NCBI GenBank assembly: GCA_022835595.1 | Contig: BQUP01000001.1 | Span: forward strand, 2,418,001-2,482,000 | DNA from: Cystobasidium ongulense | Lineage: Eukaryota > Basidiomycota > Cystobasidiomycetes > Cystobasidiales > Cystobasidiaceae | Length of the DNA: 64,000 bases | Direction of reading: 5' to 3' | In this document: one piece after another, positions 34,523 through 48,714 of the stretch | How positions within the stretch are numbered: the first letter of the stretch is position 1 | Layout: every line of letters begins with the position of its first letter | Translations under genes and position numbers: made by a program | Notes under the pieces: model-generated | What the model was told of the DNA's origin: nothing | Seen by the model: the letters and a program-made list of their open reading frames with translations, nothing else | Database searches by the model: none

Positions 34523-36116
34523 TTAATAGAACACTCGGTCAAGATAGGCGAGCATCTCTTGATATACTGCAGGAGCCTGAACGTGGAAGTTGATACCATG
34601 ACCGACGTCTTGGGGAACATACGAAGAGAAGCTTCCAGCAGCAGGGTAAAGCTGTGTCACAGCGGCAGGAATGGAGTTGAAGCCAGCTGGAGCACCAGAG
34701 ATACAATTGAGTCCGCAGAAAATCCAGTCTCTATCGCCAGTCACGACGTGAACGTTGCCTGTGTACTCGGGCGCAGGTCCTGGAGCACTGCCGAAAGTAA
34801 AGAGAACGCCTTGGGTGACTGGCTGTTCAGTTGCTCGGGCCAAGGTGATAGCCTCGTTGGTATAATAAGGCCTAATTAGAACAATCCTTTCGGTCAGCGA
34901 GAAATTATTCTGAATAGACATTCACATTGAGACGCTCACCAGTAAGCGAAGTTCAGCTGATTGGTCCAGGCGGAAAGTGTGACGAGGTAAGCATTGGTGA
35001 ATTGGCTTGAAGGGAAGCGGTCTGGTAGAACAATAGATGCGGTAGAATAGGCGGTACTAGTGAGGTAAACAGGAACGAAAGAAGTGTTGGCGGAGAATCC
35101 AGTAAGGACGACCGTATCCAAGGCACTAGGCACAGCCTGAGGTGGAATACAGACCAATTAGCAAGAATGTCTGAAGGAAGCCGTATTGTTACTCACTTGT
35201 GTGATAGCATTCAATTGAACGGAACCGTAAGAGTGACCAACACCAGCAATCTTGTTGAAGCTCCTGCCGCCAATTTTGCCATTTTGTAACATTGTGATGA
35301 TTTCAGTCAAAATAGCAATATCTGTAGCTGCTTGAACAACGCTATATTGGTAAAGGGGCTCGTCAGTGAGACCATAGTGAAGTGCGCAGGCAAAGTTTGC
35401 TACGTACTTGTATGCATCGCCAGGCTTCTCACCATTGCCAGTTCCGAGTCGGTCGTATCGGAAAGTAGCGTGTCCATTTTTGGCAGCAGCTGAAACATAG
35501 GAGTAATCCTGGTCGGTGGCAGCAAAATCCCAGTAGCTCCCATCGAAGCCAATTCTAGTGAGACAGTCGAATAGCTTCAGTCATTTTGCAACGACTGTAT
35601 TCCGATAGAAGTCCCCTTACCCGTGGACGAGTAACTGAATCGCTCCATTGTCTTTATAACCAGACTCGGGTTCGCAGTAAGTTCCAGCGATCTTGTAGGT
35701 GCCCTTGACCGTCTTCTTTCCAGTAGCAGTGAACTCTTCTGTGAAATTGCCCACAGCGGCGGGAAGCTGTGCAACGAACTTGCTTAAAAGCGAAGTCAAG
35801 ACCGTCTGGACCGATATATGGGAAAATCAGCTAATGTTTCCAGTGACGATGACAGTACCAAGAGGGTTCTGGTAACGCTCACCTCATTGGCATTGCTCAT
35901 GACATTCTCGAAGAGAGTATTTTCGGAGGTAACGGAAATATCGTAGTATTCCCTGTTGCATTTGACGCCAGAAGGTCCGACCCGTTGCTTGTAGCCCGGG
36001 TTGCCGTAGCTTCCGTACTGGCCTTTGCCGCCGTCATTGTTGCGTTCAGTGAGGGGTGTAGCTTGAACTAAAGCTAGAGCTCCGAGAGCTGCGGCTGCTG
36101 TAGTGATGTAGTGCAT
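34523..36116 (-). CDS. Secreted alpha/beta hydrolase
   Basis: Extracellular or cell-wall serine hydrolase. The start at 36116 gives a signal peptide MHYITTAAAALGALALVQA followed by TPLTERNN (probable signal cleavage and a basic or polar propeptide). After several introns the alpha/beta-hydrolase core appears: QLLVHG (oxyanion loop) near 35620, FDGSYWDFAATDQDYSYV, TFRYDRLGTG near 35460 and the nucleophile elbow GHSYGS near 35235. The acid and histidine likely lie in VVTGDRDWIFCG near 34735 and PQDVGHGINF near 34605. Two Cys in the last exon may form a disulfide. The substrate (ester, lipid or peptide) cannot be told. About six introns. Confidence 0.85.
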
Positions 36117-37388
36117 GCTGAGGAGGAAGATAGGGCAATTGGGACGGTGATCGAAGAAGCTTTGTGAAGATAGCAAAGACAAGCAGAGGAGGTCAATAAT
36201 GGGAAGTCGAACAAGAAAAGCTCCTCTGTATTCGTTGCTCTGTATTCGTTGATCAGTATTGTGTTTTCTTTCTCCCTCAAGCCGGTCTCTGTTATGATCA
36301 TGTATAGAAATGGCCTGACCTGGGAACGTTAGGCCCAAAACGGGTAAGGCGCTCGCCATAGCCATACGTATGTCATTGATTTTCCCATCCGGCAGCTTGC
36401 TTGACGCCGCATTGCCTTGAACATAGTGCTCTTGCTTTCCTCGGCCAGCATATAATAGGTGCATAGAGGTCGGCGATCGGCCTACTTGCGGAGAGTCGGC
36501 TGGATGTATGCAAGCGAGGGATCACCGGAAATCACCAGCAGGGTGCAGCTAGCGATTGACTGATTGTGATCATCGTACATCACGGATGCTTATGTGGTCT
36601 AAATCAAGCGCGGTGTTGTTGGCTGAGGCTGTTGCGGCTGCTCGTGCTGCAAAGAAGTGGTTTCGACTTCGATTTGCAGTAATCATAGAGTAATGCACAC
36701 GACACTATGGGTAACAGTATCCAGACTGTGTAATTTTGCTGGCACAGTGCTTCTCCAGCCCTAATGGCGCATCACAGAGAGGGTCTTGATCCAGCTTGGA
36801 TCCGTCTTGAAGCTTGTAGGCAGCTTCATCCAGCAATGTTCGCGCGGACAGTCTTCATGACAGACCCCAGCAGACTGTAATATTTGCGTACGCCGGCAGT
36901 TTGCGGACTGAGTCGTGCCAAGCAGCCAAAGCTGGAAGGCAGATAGTAGTGACGAGGAAGTGCAAGCAGATAAAAGGTTGGATGATCAAGAGGGTATGAT
37001 CTGAAGGGCAAAAGTTTTCATGCGGAGAACGCGTCCATTCTAGTAAGCTCTTTTGCATACGAGCAAAGGCAACTTATTCGACATTGCCTCTGGGCATCCA
37101 TAAGGAAGATAGTGGATATCTAGCACGTTCACAGTATGGTATTGCAACCCTAAGGCCGATGTCCGACGAATCATCAAAACGAATCGAATGCACAGCTTGG
37201 CATTTTATTGCAATGTATAGCTGCATTGCACATAGTGTGGTTACAACGTGACAGACTGAAGAAGGGAAACTGAATACATATTGCAGAAAGCGAGTAACAC
37301 TCCGTTAGCATTGAGAGAGTCAACGCTTTAGTGGTTTGACAGTTCATAATAGCTTGCTGTGGTGTGGTGACTGCACAGTAGTGGTGAC
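36117..37388. other. Intergenic region, no supported gene
   Basis: About 1.27 kb upstream of the secreted hydrolase and downstream of the fumarate reductase gene, both minus. I see no convincing frame, repeat or RNA gene. Probably a long promoter for the hydrolase. Confidence 0.5.
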
Positions 37389-40083
<2,695 letters not shown>

Positions 40084-41011
40084 CCAATCAGCATGAATGC
40101 AAACACGGTAATGCGCGACGCGACGCGGGGACCTACATTGTGCGTTGAGGAGCCATGGCTGGTGTGTGGTGGTGGGGTGGGTATGTGTTGTACCGCGGTG
40201 AGTGGAAAGCTGGTCAAAGCAGGTCAAGAGAGAGAACGCTGCAAAGAGAGAACGCTGCCCCATGTCCGGCCTCGTCGTGGAATTAGTTTGCCACTCGTCC
40301 ACCCCGCACTGCGTGAATCGGCACTCTGGGGACCCGAGTAGCCGGACAGACACCCCTGCACACGGCTAAGTTATCAGGTGTCTGTGTGTGGGAAAATTGC
40401 ACTTAGATGAAGATATTCTCGTGACATGCAAAGCCTCGCTTGTCATATCGCGCTATTCTACTGTAGCAAGGCACGGTGTCGAACAAGCATAGATGGCTTT
40501 GTTGAGTGCGCCGAGACAGACGCTCTTCAAGCTTCCCCGATACTTCCACGCACAAGCACCACAGCACAACCCTACAGCTCTGCAATTCTTTCCTATGATT
40601 GACGCAGCCGACACCATACCATACTAGCAGATCCAGGAGCTTTACGGGCCGAAGACAATTATCGGAGAGCGCCGAGACGTCTATCTGCCGAGATTTGACA
40701 ATACTGATCGCGACTGTTGTTCGGGCGTACAGCTTGAAAGCCATCGTGGGTGTAGTTCACGTCAGTAGCGAAGTATCAAGTGCGTGAGCCATACTGTGAA
40801 AGTACTTCAACGTGGTGTCGTAATATTGCCTCATAATCGTTTACTCATTTCCAAAGACTTGTAACAAAAATATTGCCCTCAACTTAGCCATTTCCTTTCG
40901 GGACCATTCATTCAGCATTTCCGTCACTTTTTGATTGTCTTGAGAAGGGTCCGGAAATTCATTGTATGCCACGAGGCCGCTTACCGCCGCTGACTTCTCC
41001 ATCACTATCAT
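40084..41011. other. Intergenic region, weak small frames only
   Basis: About 930 bases between two minus-strand genes. Includes a TG/GTGG-rich stretch near 40165-40195. A 44-codon plus-strand frame at 40493-40627 and a 113-codon minus-strand frame at 40403-40744 overlap and match nothing; neither is called. Confidence 0.45.
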
Positions 41012-44000
41012 CTACGCATCTTCATCGCTCTCGCTAGCACTCGTAGGAACCTCAACTCTTCGATTTGAACCAGGATGCCCAACTACATTTCTAGACTTGC
41101 TCTTTTGGGGCACACGTGGCTCATTTGCTATTGCTCCTTCGCTAACTGGACTCTTCGAGCGAGCAGCTGAAGGCGATTTGGGAATGAGGAATTCAGGACT
41201 TGCAGTTGAGCTTCGTTCTTCTACCTGATGACCGGGAAGAGGGCTTGTAGAGCCTTCTCTCCGAAAACTTGATGCTACTACTCCCGGGGTGGGGCTTGAA
41301 AGCGCTGCACTTCGAGCTCGTGCTTGCGCAGTAGCGAGGGCGGTTTGCAGTCTTTCTTGAATAGATCGCATAGTCTCGGTGATGGCCTGATAGAATGGAG
41401 AGAAAACGTACAAATTAGCTGGGTCTTGTGCGAATCGCCTAATTCATCACAGAAAGCGCACCATTCGGCGCATTACAGCTACTTCGAGGTACTCGTCTTC
41501 TTCTTCCAGGTCGTGCCCCAAGTCACCAGTCACTTCTTCGTGACGGTCTTCGTGTCCATGCTCAGTGCCACTCTCTGCGACCTCTGCGAGGGTCTGGGTT
41601 GTTGCATTTGATGCAGTTGATGTCTTCCTAGATCGGTTGAAGCCATTATTAGAGCTAGCGCCCGGGGAAGTTGGACTGAATGGAGCCGCTCTCGTACTCC
41701 TCATAGAGGCTTTGCTGTGGGCTCTAAGCAAAGTCATTGAAGATTTTGAAGCACTTCGCATCAATGAAGGCGACGAAGTGACAGCAGCAGAAGCTGATCT
41801 AACAGACCAGGCATCACTCCTCATTTCGAGCTTGGTAGCGATGTCATCTAGCATATGATGATCTTCAGTAGAAGCAGCAAGGCTAGCCATTTCGTTGAAA
41901 ATGTCGTCACGCTGATCTTGTAATTCTTGTCTAAATTCTTCTATTCTTTCTAATTCTTGCATTGCTTCTTTATGAGCTTCTTCAGCTTGAACAAGTTTCT
42001 TACTTAGATCTTCTTGTGCTTGTTTGGACTCGTAAACTACTCCACTTAGTCGCTTGGCTTCGCGACGTTCCTTTTCAAGTTTCGTTCGAAGATCACTAGC
42101 TTCATTGCTCAGTTTCTCTGTGAAACCTTGAAATTGGGTAAATTGTGAATTCCAGGATTGCGATTCTTGCATGAGCAGAGCAAGACGTTTGTTCATTCGC
42201 CATAATTTAGCTATTAAAAGGACATAGACGTCAACATTTCAATTTGTTCCCATCTGATAAACCATGAAACCAACATACCTTCCATCAAATCTCGCTTGTC
42301 GACGAAATTATTCGATTGATTCCTAACGAGTTGTTGAACATGCTGAGCATTTGTAGTCAATTCAGCAGCTTTTCGGACACTATTTTTCAAGTGTAGGAGG
42401 CGCTGGAGGACATTCGTATTCGGTCGAATGGAGATTATAGTATCAAAGGTAGATAAGAACCGATCTTGATTGTAGTTCCAGTTCGCTGGCGCAAGGAGTC
42501 GTTCTGCTGGGGCAACACGTCCGTTCTAGGATGAAAGGGATCAGCCATGGTTCTGTCCCATACCTATCCAATATGATTACTCACCACTTCGACTTGCGAA
42601 AACGGTCGGAAGCGACTTCCTGGGAAAGCATCTGTGAGCTCCGGTGGTACGCCGCTGAAAGCACGAAGATCAGCCTGGAAGACGTCGAAGCATGTGAGCA
42701 TATGTATCCGTCACGCACTAGTAGCCTATGTGTCCGATAGCCTCCGAAAGCTTCTTCACAAGTCTCTCTCTTTGTGCCCCTCTGAAAAGTGAGCCAGGAG
42801 GTGGCTGTTGACATCTCACGTCGTTCGTCTCAAGGTCTACATAGCATATCTCAGGGTCGACCTTTTCTCGAGCAATGTTGATACATCGAGAATCGATGCC
42901 AATGAGGAAAGGACCTGGATCTTCAATGTAGACTTTAATATCACGGGTGTGTACAACGCCATGAACAATACCTTTCCACTAGCATTGCCGAAGCATGCGT
43001 CAACTTTATGTTCTGCGACTCTTCAGAAAAAATGGCAAGCTTACACCGCGAGGTTCAAGGAGATGTCGGAATGTCTCTACTGCCACATTGAGCATATGGA
43101 CATGCTGGCAGAAGAAGACTACCCTTCCAAAAGGCGAGAGCGCGATCTACAGAAAGTGTTATGACGGTATCAGCCTATGCTTCGCACATATAGATTTGCT
43201 TGTACAGAACACGTCCATCAGCTTACCTCTGCTACGCGAAGGAGGTTATCTGCATCCAAGCACCTCAAGACAGGCCAAATCTGAAAGTCGATATCGGCCG
43301 TAATACTATTTAATGAAACTTTGCCAGGAAATCGCATGACGAAAGCTCCTTCGGCATCTGCCAGCGGGTCAACTGGGATCTTGAATCTTTCGCTTGGTCG
43401 AGGAGCTGGAAACTCGAGTAACTTGCGCATCGTGAGGGAATGTCGAGCGATATTGAGGTGATATCTGCAGCGATAGTTAGCGAGTTGAAGCGAGTGACAT
43501 ATAGTCCACATGCGACTTGACAATCTTTGTTTAATAGACTCACCTTGCCCAGCTGAGTCTGAGGGTATCACTCAACAAATCGTAGATGGGATATTTGCTG
43601 ACCAAAGTTAGAGCGTAGGGTAACCAAAAAGTAGAAGATTTGAGGAATGGTAGCTCAGTAGCTGAAGCGTTCAGCGGCGCAGATCCTCTTCCTTCCCACT
43701 CGGACTCCATGTAGACTTCAGTCTCGAACTCTGTCTCGCCCCCGCTGGTGACATTACCCTTACCCGTGCCAGTAGTTTTGCCCTTGCTGCCGAGTGGCGC
43801 ACTTCGACCAGGCCCTTGCTGGCGAGCTATACGTTCGCCGAATTTACGGCCTGCAGCAGCTGCTTTGGCAGCTCTTGCGAGGGCCAGCGATCGCGCCCTG
43901 GACCCGACTTCGATAGCTGCGCGAATTGCATCTGTTCTAGTCTTGTCCGCGTGTGTCCAAACGATTAGAGAAGCTCCGTAGTAGGTAGTATCATCTCTGT

Positions 44001-46770
44001 CTGTACTAGCAGGTCGAGCGGATTGCGCAAGTGCGAGATCCCAGGACGCACCGAGTGCTCCTTTTATGCTGCCGCTACGGTCGAGTGAACTGTTGGTAGA
44101 AACTGCCTTGATGGTGAAACTGAATGTATGAGAAGTGGCAGGTGGTGCTGTTCCAGCTGCTATGATCTCAACATCGCGAGGCATCGATAGCTGTCATGTT
44201 ATTCCAAAGTTCAGTAGAATCGCAAATTTCCTCCAACATTGCACTCACCTTGATAGCCTTGGCCTGTATCTTGGCAATTTCCTCTTTACTCAAAGTAGGC
44301 TGTTCCTCGATGGTAGTCATAGGTGTAGCGGTCGAAATATTAGTCTTCCCATGCGCATGTCTGCCTTTCTTGTTGAGCCCCTTATATTTCGATCCATTAA
44401 CGTTGCGACCTTGAAACCCTTCCAAAGCATCAAGAGCAGCTTCACCACCGCCACTAACCATAGATCCCAAAACTTCAGCTTTAAACCATCTAGGAACTGC
44501 ATTTTCCATATGTGAAGCTTCTAGTCCAATATCAAAATCATGTTCCGCCAGTGCCCAATTGTTTGGATCTTTAGGCAAACCAGCGACTAGATATAGACTT
44601 GCTAGAGTCTTACGCGGACTATCACGTATTGTTGCATATGTCTGGGTTGATTGCTGAGATCCAATAGAAGGAGCATCGCTCAGAGCTTTCGAAAAGCGCT
44701 TTTCAATTCGAGTGGTAGGCTTCCTTCGCGGAACAAGCACAGAGGAGGGTAGCCTGCTTCCGCAACCTTCGGCGTTGCTGTCTGTGACTGGTGGCGGGAA
44801 GTTGCCATTGTCAATAAGTTGCTTGTCGGGATGAGAAAGAGCAGTCTCGAATGTTGCGGCGGATATGCCGGTACCGGGTCTGAGGCCATCGTCTCCGCTG
44901 CTCATAGCATCAAGAGCAGCATCACCTTTCAAGACTATCGGTCTGAGGTTCACCTTCGATGACTCTGCTATATCCGGTCTTATACTGAGCGAGTCGGCCG
45001 TTGTATGTCTCTTGCTCACTGTTACAGCTTGTCTCAATAACTGATTCTTCGTTTTCGACGATGGGAAAGGACCGGATGCAAGCATTCGGGTAGAAACGGT
45101 GGGAACAGGCGGTGGCGGATAGAATACCGCAGCAGCACTGGAATCAGAAGAAGTCGAATGTGCAGATGCTTTACGTTCTCTTTCACGATCCCAGTTCGAT
45201 TTTGTAGATGGGTACGATCGGCCTCCTCTTGGTAGAGAACCAGGTATAAGAGGACCTAGTGTCGAAGCTGTAGTGTCGATGTCGCTCTCATCTGCGTCAT
45301 CTTTGCCTTCTTTATAGGTAGTGGCGATGGTCGAGGTATCTGAACGAATGGAAAAGACAGATTGTCGGGCATCTGGAGCGCCTGTGTCATAGTTTTCTGA
45401 AGGAGGTTGACTGGTGACCTTGATGCCTGCAAAGGGTCGTAGGAGGCCGATTAGCACATCCAATATAGGCTCCATAGCTGCATCATCCCTAAATGATTGG
45501 GAACACACCTGATAACGTCGAGACGGCCTTAGCGGGCGTCTGAATCGGTGTACCAATTAATCTATCCAGTGCTTTACTGCTTGTACTGGGAGGTACACCA
45601 GCAATCAATTCGATAGCATTGACAGGCCTCCTAGGTTTTCCGGTTCTCGTAAGTACCTCTTGTGGACTGTTCGGCTTGTCACCCCCATCTTTCCCGCCTT
45701 GAAGCTTAGCAGGGGATTGACCGAGACCACTGTCTGACAAGTTGTTTCCGCCTTCTGAGTCAACAGTGTCGCCCTGAGCAAGCTCTGAAACATCATCTTC
45801 CTCCCGAGCAGTACCTGCTGAACCAAATGCAGAGAATATATTGGCGACACTAGGTTTGCCACCTTGTTCAGGTTGGGTACGAGCGGTGGGATGGGTAGCA
45901 GCGGACAGTGTAGGATCCTGGACAACCTTAACGTGAACTAGATTAGCCGCCTTGTGATGCGTGGTTGAGCGGAAATTTGATAGTATTCGGTTTCCAACGG
46001 AGGCTGAAGCAGGCTTAGAACGGTTGCTGATCAACGCATCTTGCCCATCATCACGAGCAGTAGTACTTGTATTCTTGATGTTATTGTTGAATTTGGAACC
46101 TGTTGTATTCTTTTGGTTAGCTAGCGGCTGTTGACTTGCTTCTTGCTTAGCCGAAGCATATTCGACATTAGCATGATAGAAACTGTGGCAGATAGGATGG
46201 AACCGACCATCAGCAAGTGGACATGCATAAGTATGTTCGCCATAGTATGCAGCCGAGAACGAATGCAACTCACGGATCATCGCGACCGGTCGTCAATGAA
46301 GGAACAGGTCCGCGAGGCTGTCTTCCCTTTTGCGGTGTTTCGACTTCCTTCTTCTGCTGAGGGGATTCGATCTTGCCCGAAGGCGCAGCAGCTGACGTGT
46401 TAGCGCGAGCTTGTTGATCGCTCTTCGAATCATCAATTTGTAAAAATGATTGACCAGGTGAGATAGGCCCTTTTCCGACTTCCGAAGGAGTACTTGTATT
46501 GGACGCAAGCCCGTTACTCATCAATGGCGAAGTAGACTGACGGAACTTGGCATACAACGGAGGAGGTGAGGCAGCAGGATGTTCTTGTTTTGGTGCTTGA
46601 TGAGCCTTGTCTTCCGCGTTCACGGGCGGTGGCAGACGTCGCGAGGCTGCAGTGCTCAGGTCGCCTGAGTAGAAGCTGCGGCGTTCGTAACGAGAGCATA
46701 TGTCAGTAAAGCGAGCGTCATATACTAAGGAGAGAGCGAGCGTGCCTGTAACTCACACTCCGTTGCTCAT
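41012..46770 (-). CDS. DENN-domain protein, probable Rab/Arf regulator
   Basis: Large protein with a DENN module, a fold that acts as guanine-nucleotide exchange factor for Rab GTPases. The start modelled at 46770 (MSNGV, spliced to FYSGDLSTAASRRL) may be internal: the same frame stays open upstream to about 47187. Long Ser/Pro-rich segments occupy 44800-46600. The upstream DENN part reads LASLYLVAGLPKDPNNWALA near 44590 and VPRWFKAEVLGSMVSGGGE near 44480; the core reads FWLPYALTLVSKYPIYDLLS near 43590, joined to YHLNIARHSLTMRKLLEFPA near 43430. A coiled coil follows at 41890-42196 (KLEKERREAKRLSGVVYES, then AHKEAMQELERIEEF), then a disordered tail ending SASESDEDA. At least nine introns. The exact DENN subfamily is not identified. 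Confidence 0.75.
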
Positions 46771-47748
46771 CCTGTACGCTGGTTGATAGGCAGTTTTGCG
46801 CCTGCTTGTGTAGGGCGAAGCCTCGCTCGCCCAACTGACACGCGTATCTCCAAAGATTGTTCTAGCCCGTACTCTCGAATCCAGCGAGTCCTTGGACGTG
46901 ATTCTGATGCTCGGATTCAAATGAGATACTCTAGCAGCTTGAGTCGCAAAATCCAGTTCGAGTGCACGGGTGCCTTCGTCCAGGGACAGAGAGCGCTTTC
47001 TGCGCAGTGAAGCGGCGCCGAAGAGCGAGGCTGCGGATGTGGTGATTGCAGCGACTGCTTCGAATATCTCGCCCGAATGGGGTCGCTCGTGCTGGTTGCT
47101 GCCCTGCCTTCTGCGCTTGCTGAGTGAAGCTGCAGAGAGCTTCTTGCGGACAGCAATGGTGGGCAGACTACACTTTGCACGGAGGTGAGGTCAGCTCGCT
47201 CGCTCAAAAAAGAGATAGACAGAGAAGAGTGGGGAAGAAGAAGAGTCAAGAAAGAGAAGACCAGAGACAGCTACAATATTTCAGCAGCTCCGGATCAAAA
47301 CGACTTGAGCGCAAAAAGTCATTGCATCGGAAGCTGGGCGGTTGTTTGTCCAGCGAGAGAGTGACGGTGCTCGACGCATGTTTGCAGAATACACGTTCGT
47401 GCTTGCTGATGGGAGATGCTGATGACGGTCATGCTGCTGCATCAAGTACTCCGTGAATCCGTGTAGTATCGAGGAAAGAAAGAAAGAGACGAATGAATGC
47501 CTTTCAAGCTGGCGGTGGAAGTAGTGGCGAAGTTTGCAGGAAAAGAGAGCTTCTTGCACTTTCAGCGCTGTCAAGTTCGATGTACCGGCGCTAAGAACAC
47601 CCAAGCTTTGATAATTGTGTTTCATAGCATGAAGATGGCCTATCAGGAGGCCAGACTGTCTGTGAAAGAAACACGTGCCACCACGACTTGCATCTTTCCA
47701 GCTTGCTCTGCATTGGCTTCTCTCCATACCAATGAGCAGCAACTACCC
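46771..47748. other. Divergent region between DENN gene and AP-3 sigma, partly coding-like
   Basis: From about 47187 down to 46771 the minus strand holds an open frame continuous with the DENN start exon (RKRSLSLDEGTRALELDF is part of it), but no in-frame ATG and an upstream stop, so it would need an upstream exon I cannot place. A pyrimidine-rich tract (minus strand) lies at 47210-47260. The rest is presumed promoter. Confidence 0.4.
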
Positions 47749-48577
47749 ATGATACACTCGGTCCTCATATTCGTGCGTTATGTCGATAAACGTCGCTCGC
47801 CCCAGCTCTCTAACGCAATCACTTGTTCCAATTATGACACAATGCAGAACCAGGCAGGCAAGCCTCGAGTACAGAAGTTCTACACTCCCTACCCGACACA
47901 CAAGCGGTTAGGAGTAATACAGCGCATATTCGAACTAGTCCGCGAACGTCCAGATACATTATGCAACTTTATCGAGATACCTCGAAACGAGTTCGAGGAT
48001 GAAGAGTCTCGAGAAGCACGTCAGAAGCAAAGCAGATTGAAGGGCAGTCATTCAGCGAGTACAGCTGCTGCTGGGCAGAAGGATGACGACGAGCCTGAAG
48101 AGGAGGTCCTGAGAGTCATATACCGCCATTATGCAACACTGTATTTTGTCTTTTGCGTCGACGAAGCCGAAAGTGAACTCGGTATCCTCGATCTCATCCA
48201 GGTGTGTCGTAGCTACATCATTGCTTGCAATACGACCAAGCAAGTCAACTGAACATTCTACCCATCTATTCTGATAACAGGTCTTTGTAGAATCACTCGA
48301 CAGATGCTTTGAAAACGTCTGCGAGCTAGATCTAATCTTCAACTTTGACCAAATACATTCCTTACTTTCATGCATGATAGTAGGAGGTTACGTACAAGAT
48401 ACAAGTATAGATAGTATATCATCCCTTTTCAATTCACTCCAGAAAAGTAGGAAAGCCTCTCAACAGGCTGGTAGTATTCAACTACCTGACTTGGGCTTGG
48501 GAAGTGGTGGTGCTAGCGTGGCAAGTTGGTCGGAGCGCCTGACAAGGAATTTAGGAAGAGGTAGGTTAGGGCGGTAA
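47749..48577 (+). CDS. APS3: AP-3 complex subunit sigma
   Basis: Small subunit of the AP-3 adaptor, which sorts cargo from the late Golgi/endosome to the vacuole. Three exons: 47749-47772 (MIHSVLIF), 47848-48201 and 48281-48577; 675 bases, 224 residues. Spliced start MIHSVLIFNQAGKPRVQKFY followed by TPYP is the sigma3 hallmark. The longin fold continues with VIYRHYATLYFVFCVDEAES near 48112 and LGILDLIQ, then VFVESLDRCFENVCELDLIF and CMIVGGYVQDTS (typical of sigma3). An Ala/Ser/Asp/Glu-rich insertion of about 40 residues sits before EEEVLRVIY, and there is a short Gly/Ser tail. Both are common in basidiomycete forms. Confidence 0.93.
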
Positions 48578-48714
48578 CGGATCGTCTCCTGGGTTTCGCA
48601 TTGAGAATTCTATCGGTGCACCCTTGTTGTTGTATGAATCCTGTCGTTCACGATGGTTATGCTACACATTGTTATTCGCAATTCATATGCTTTCTGATAC
48701 ATCTCGTCCAGAGC

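Noticed and set aside
40493-40627. 44-codon plus-strand frame beginning MALLSAPRQTLFKLPRYF, resembling a mitochondrial presequence
   Set aside because: It ends quickly and I found no GT-AG splice that extends it to a known protein.
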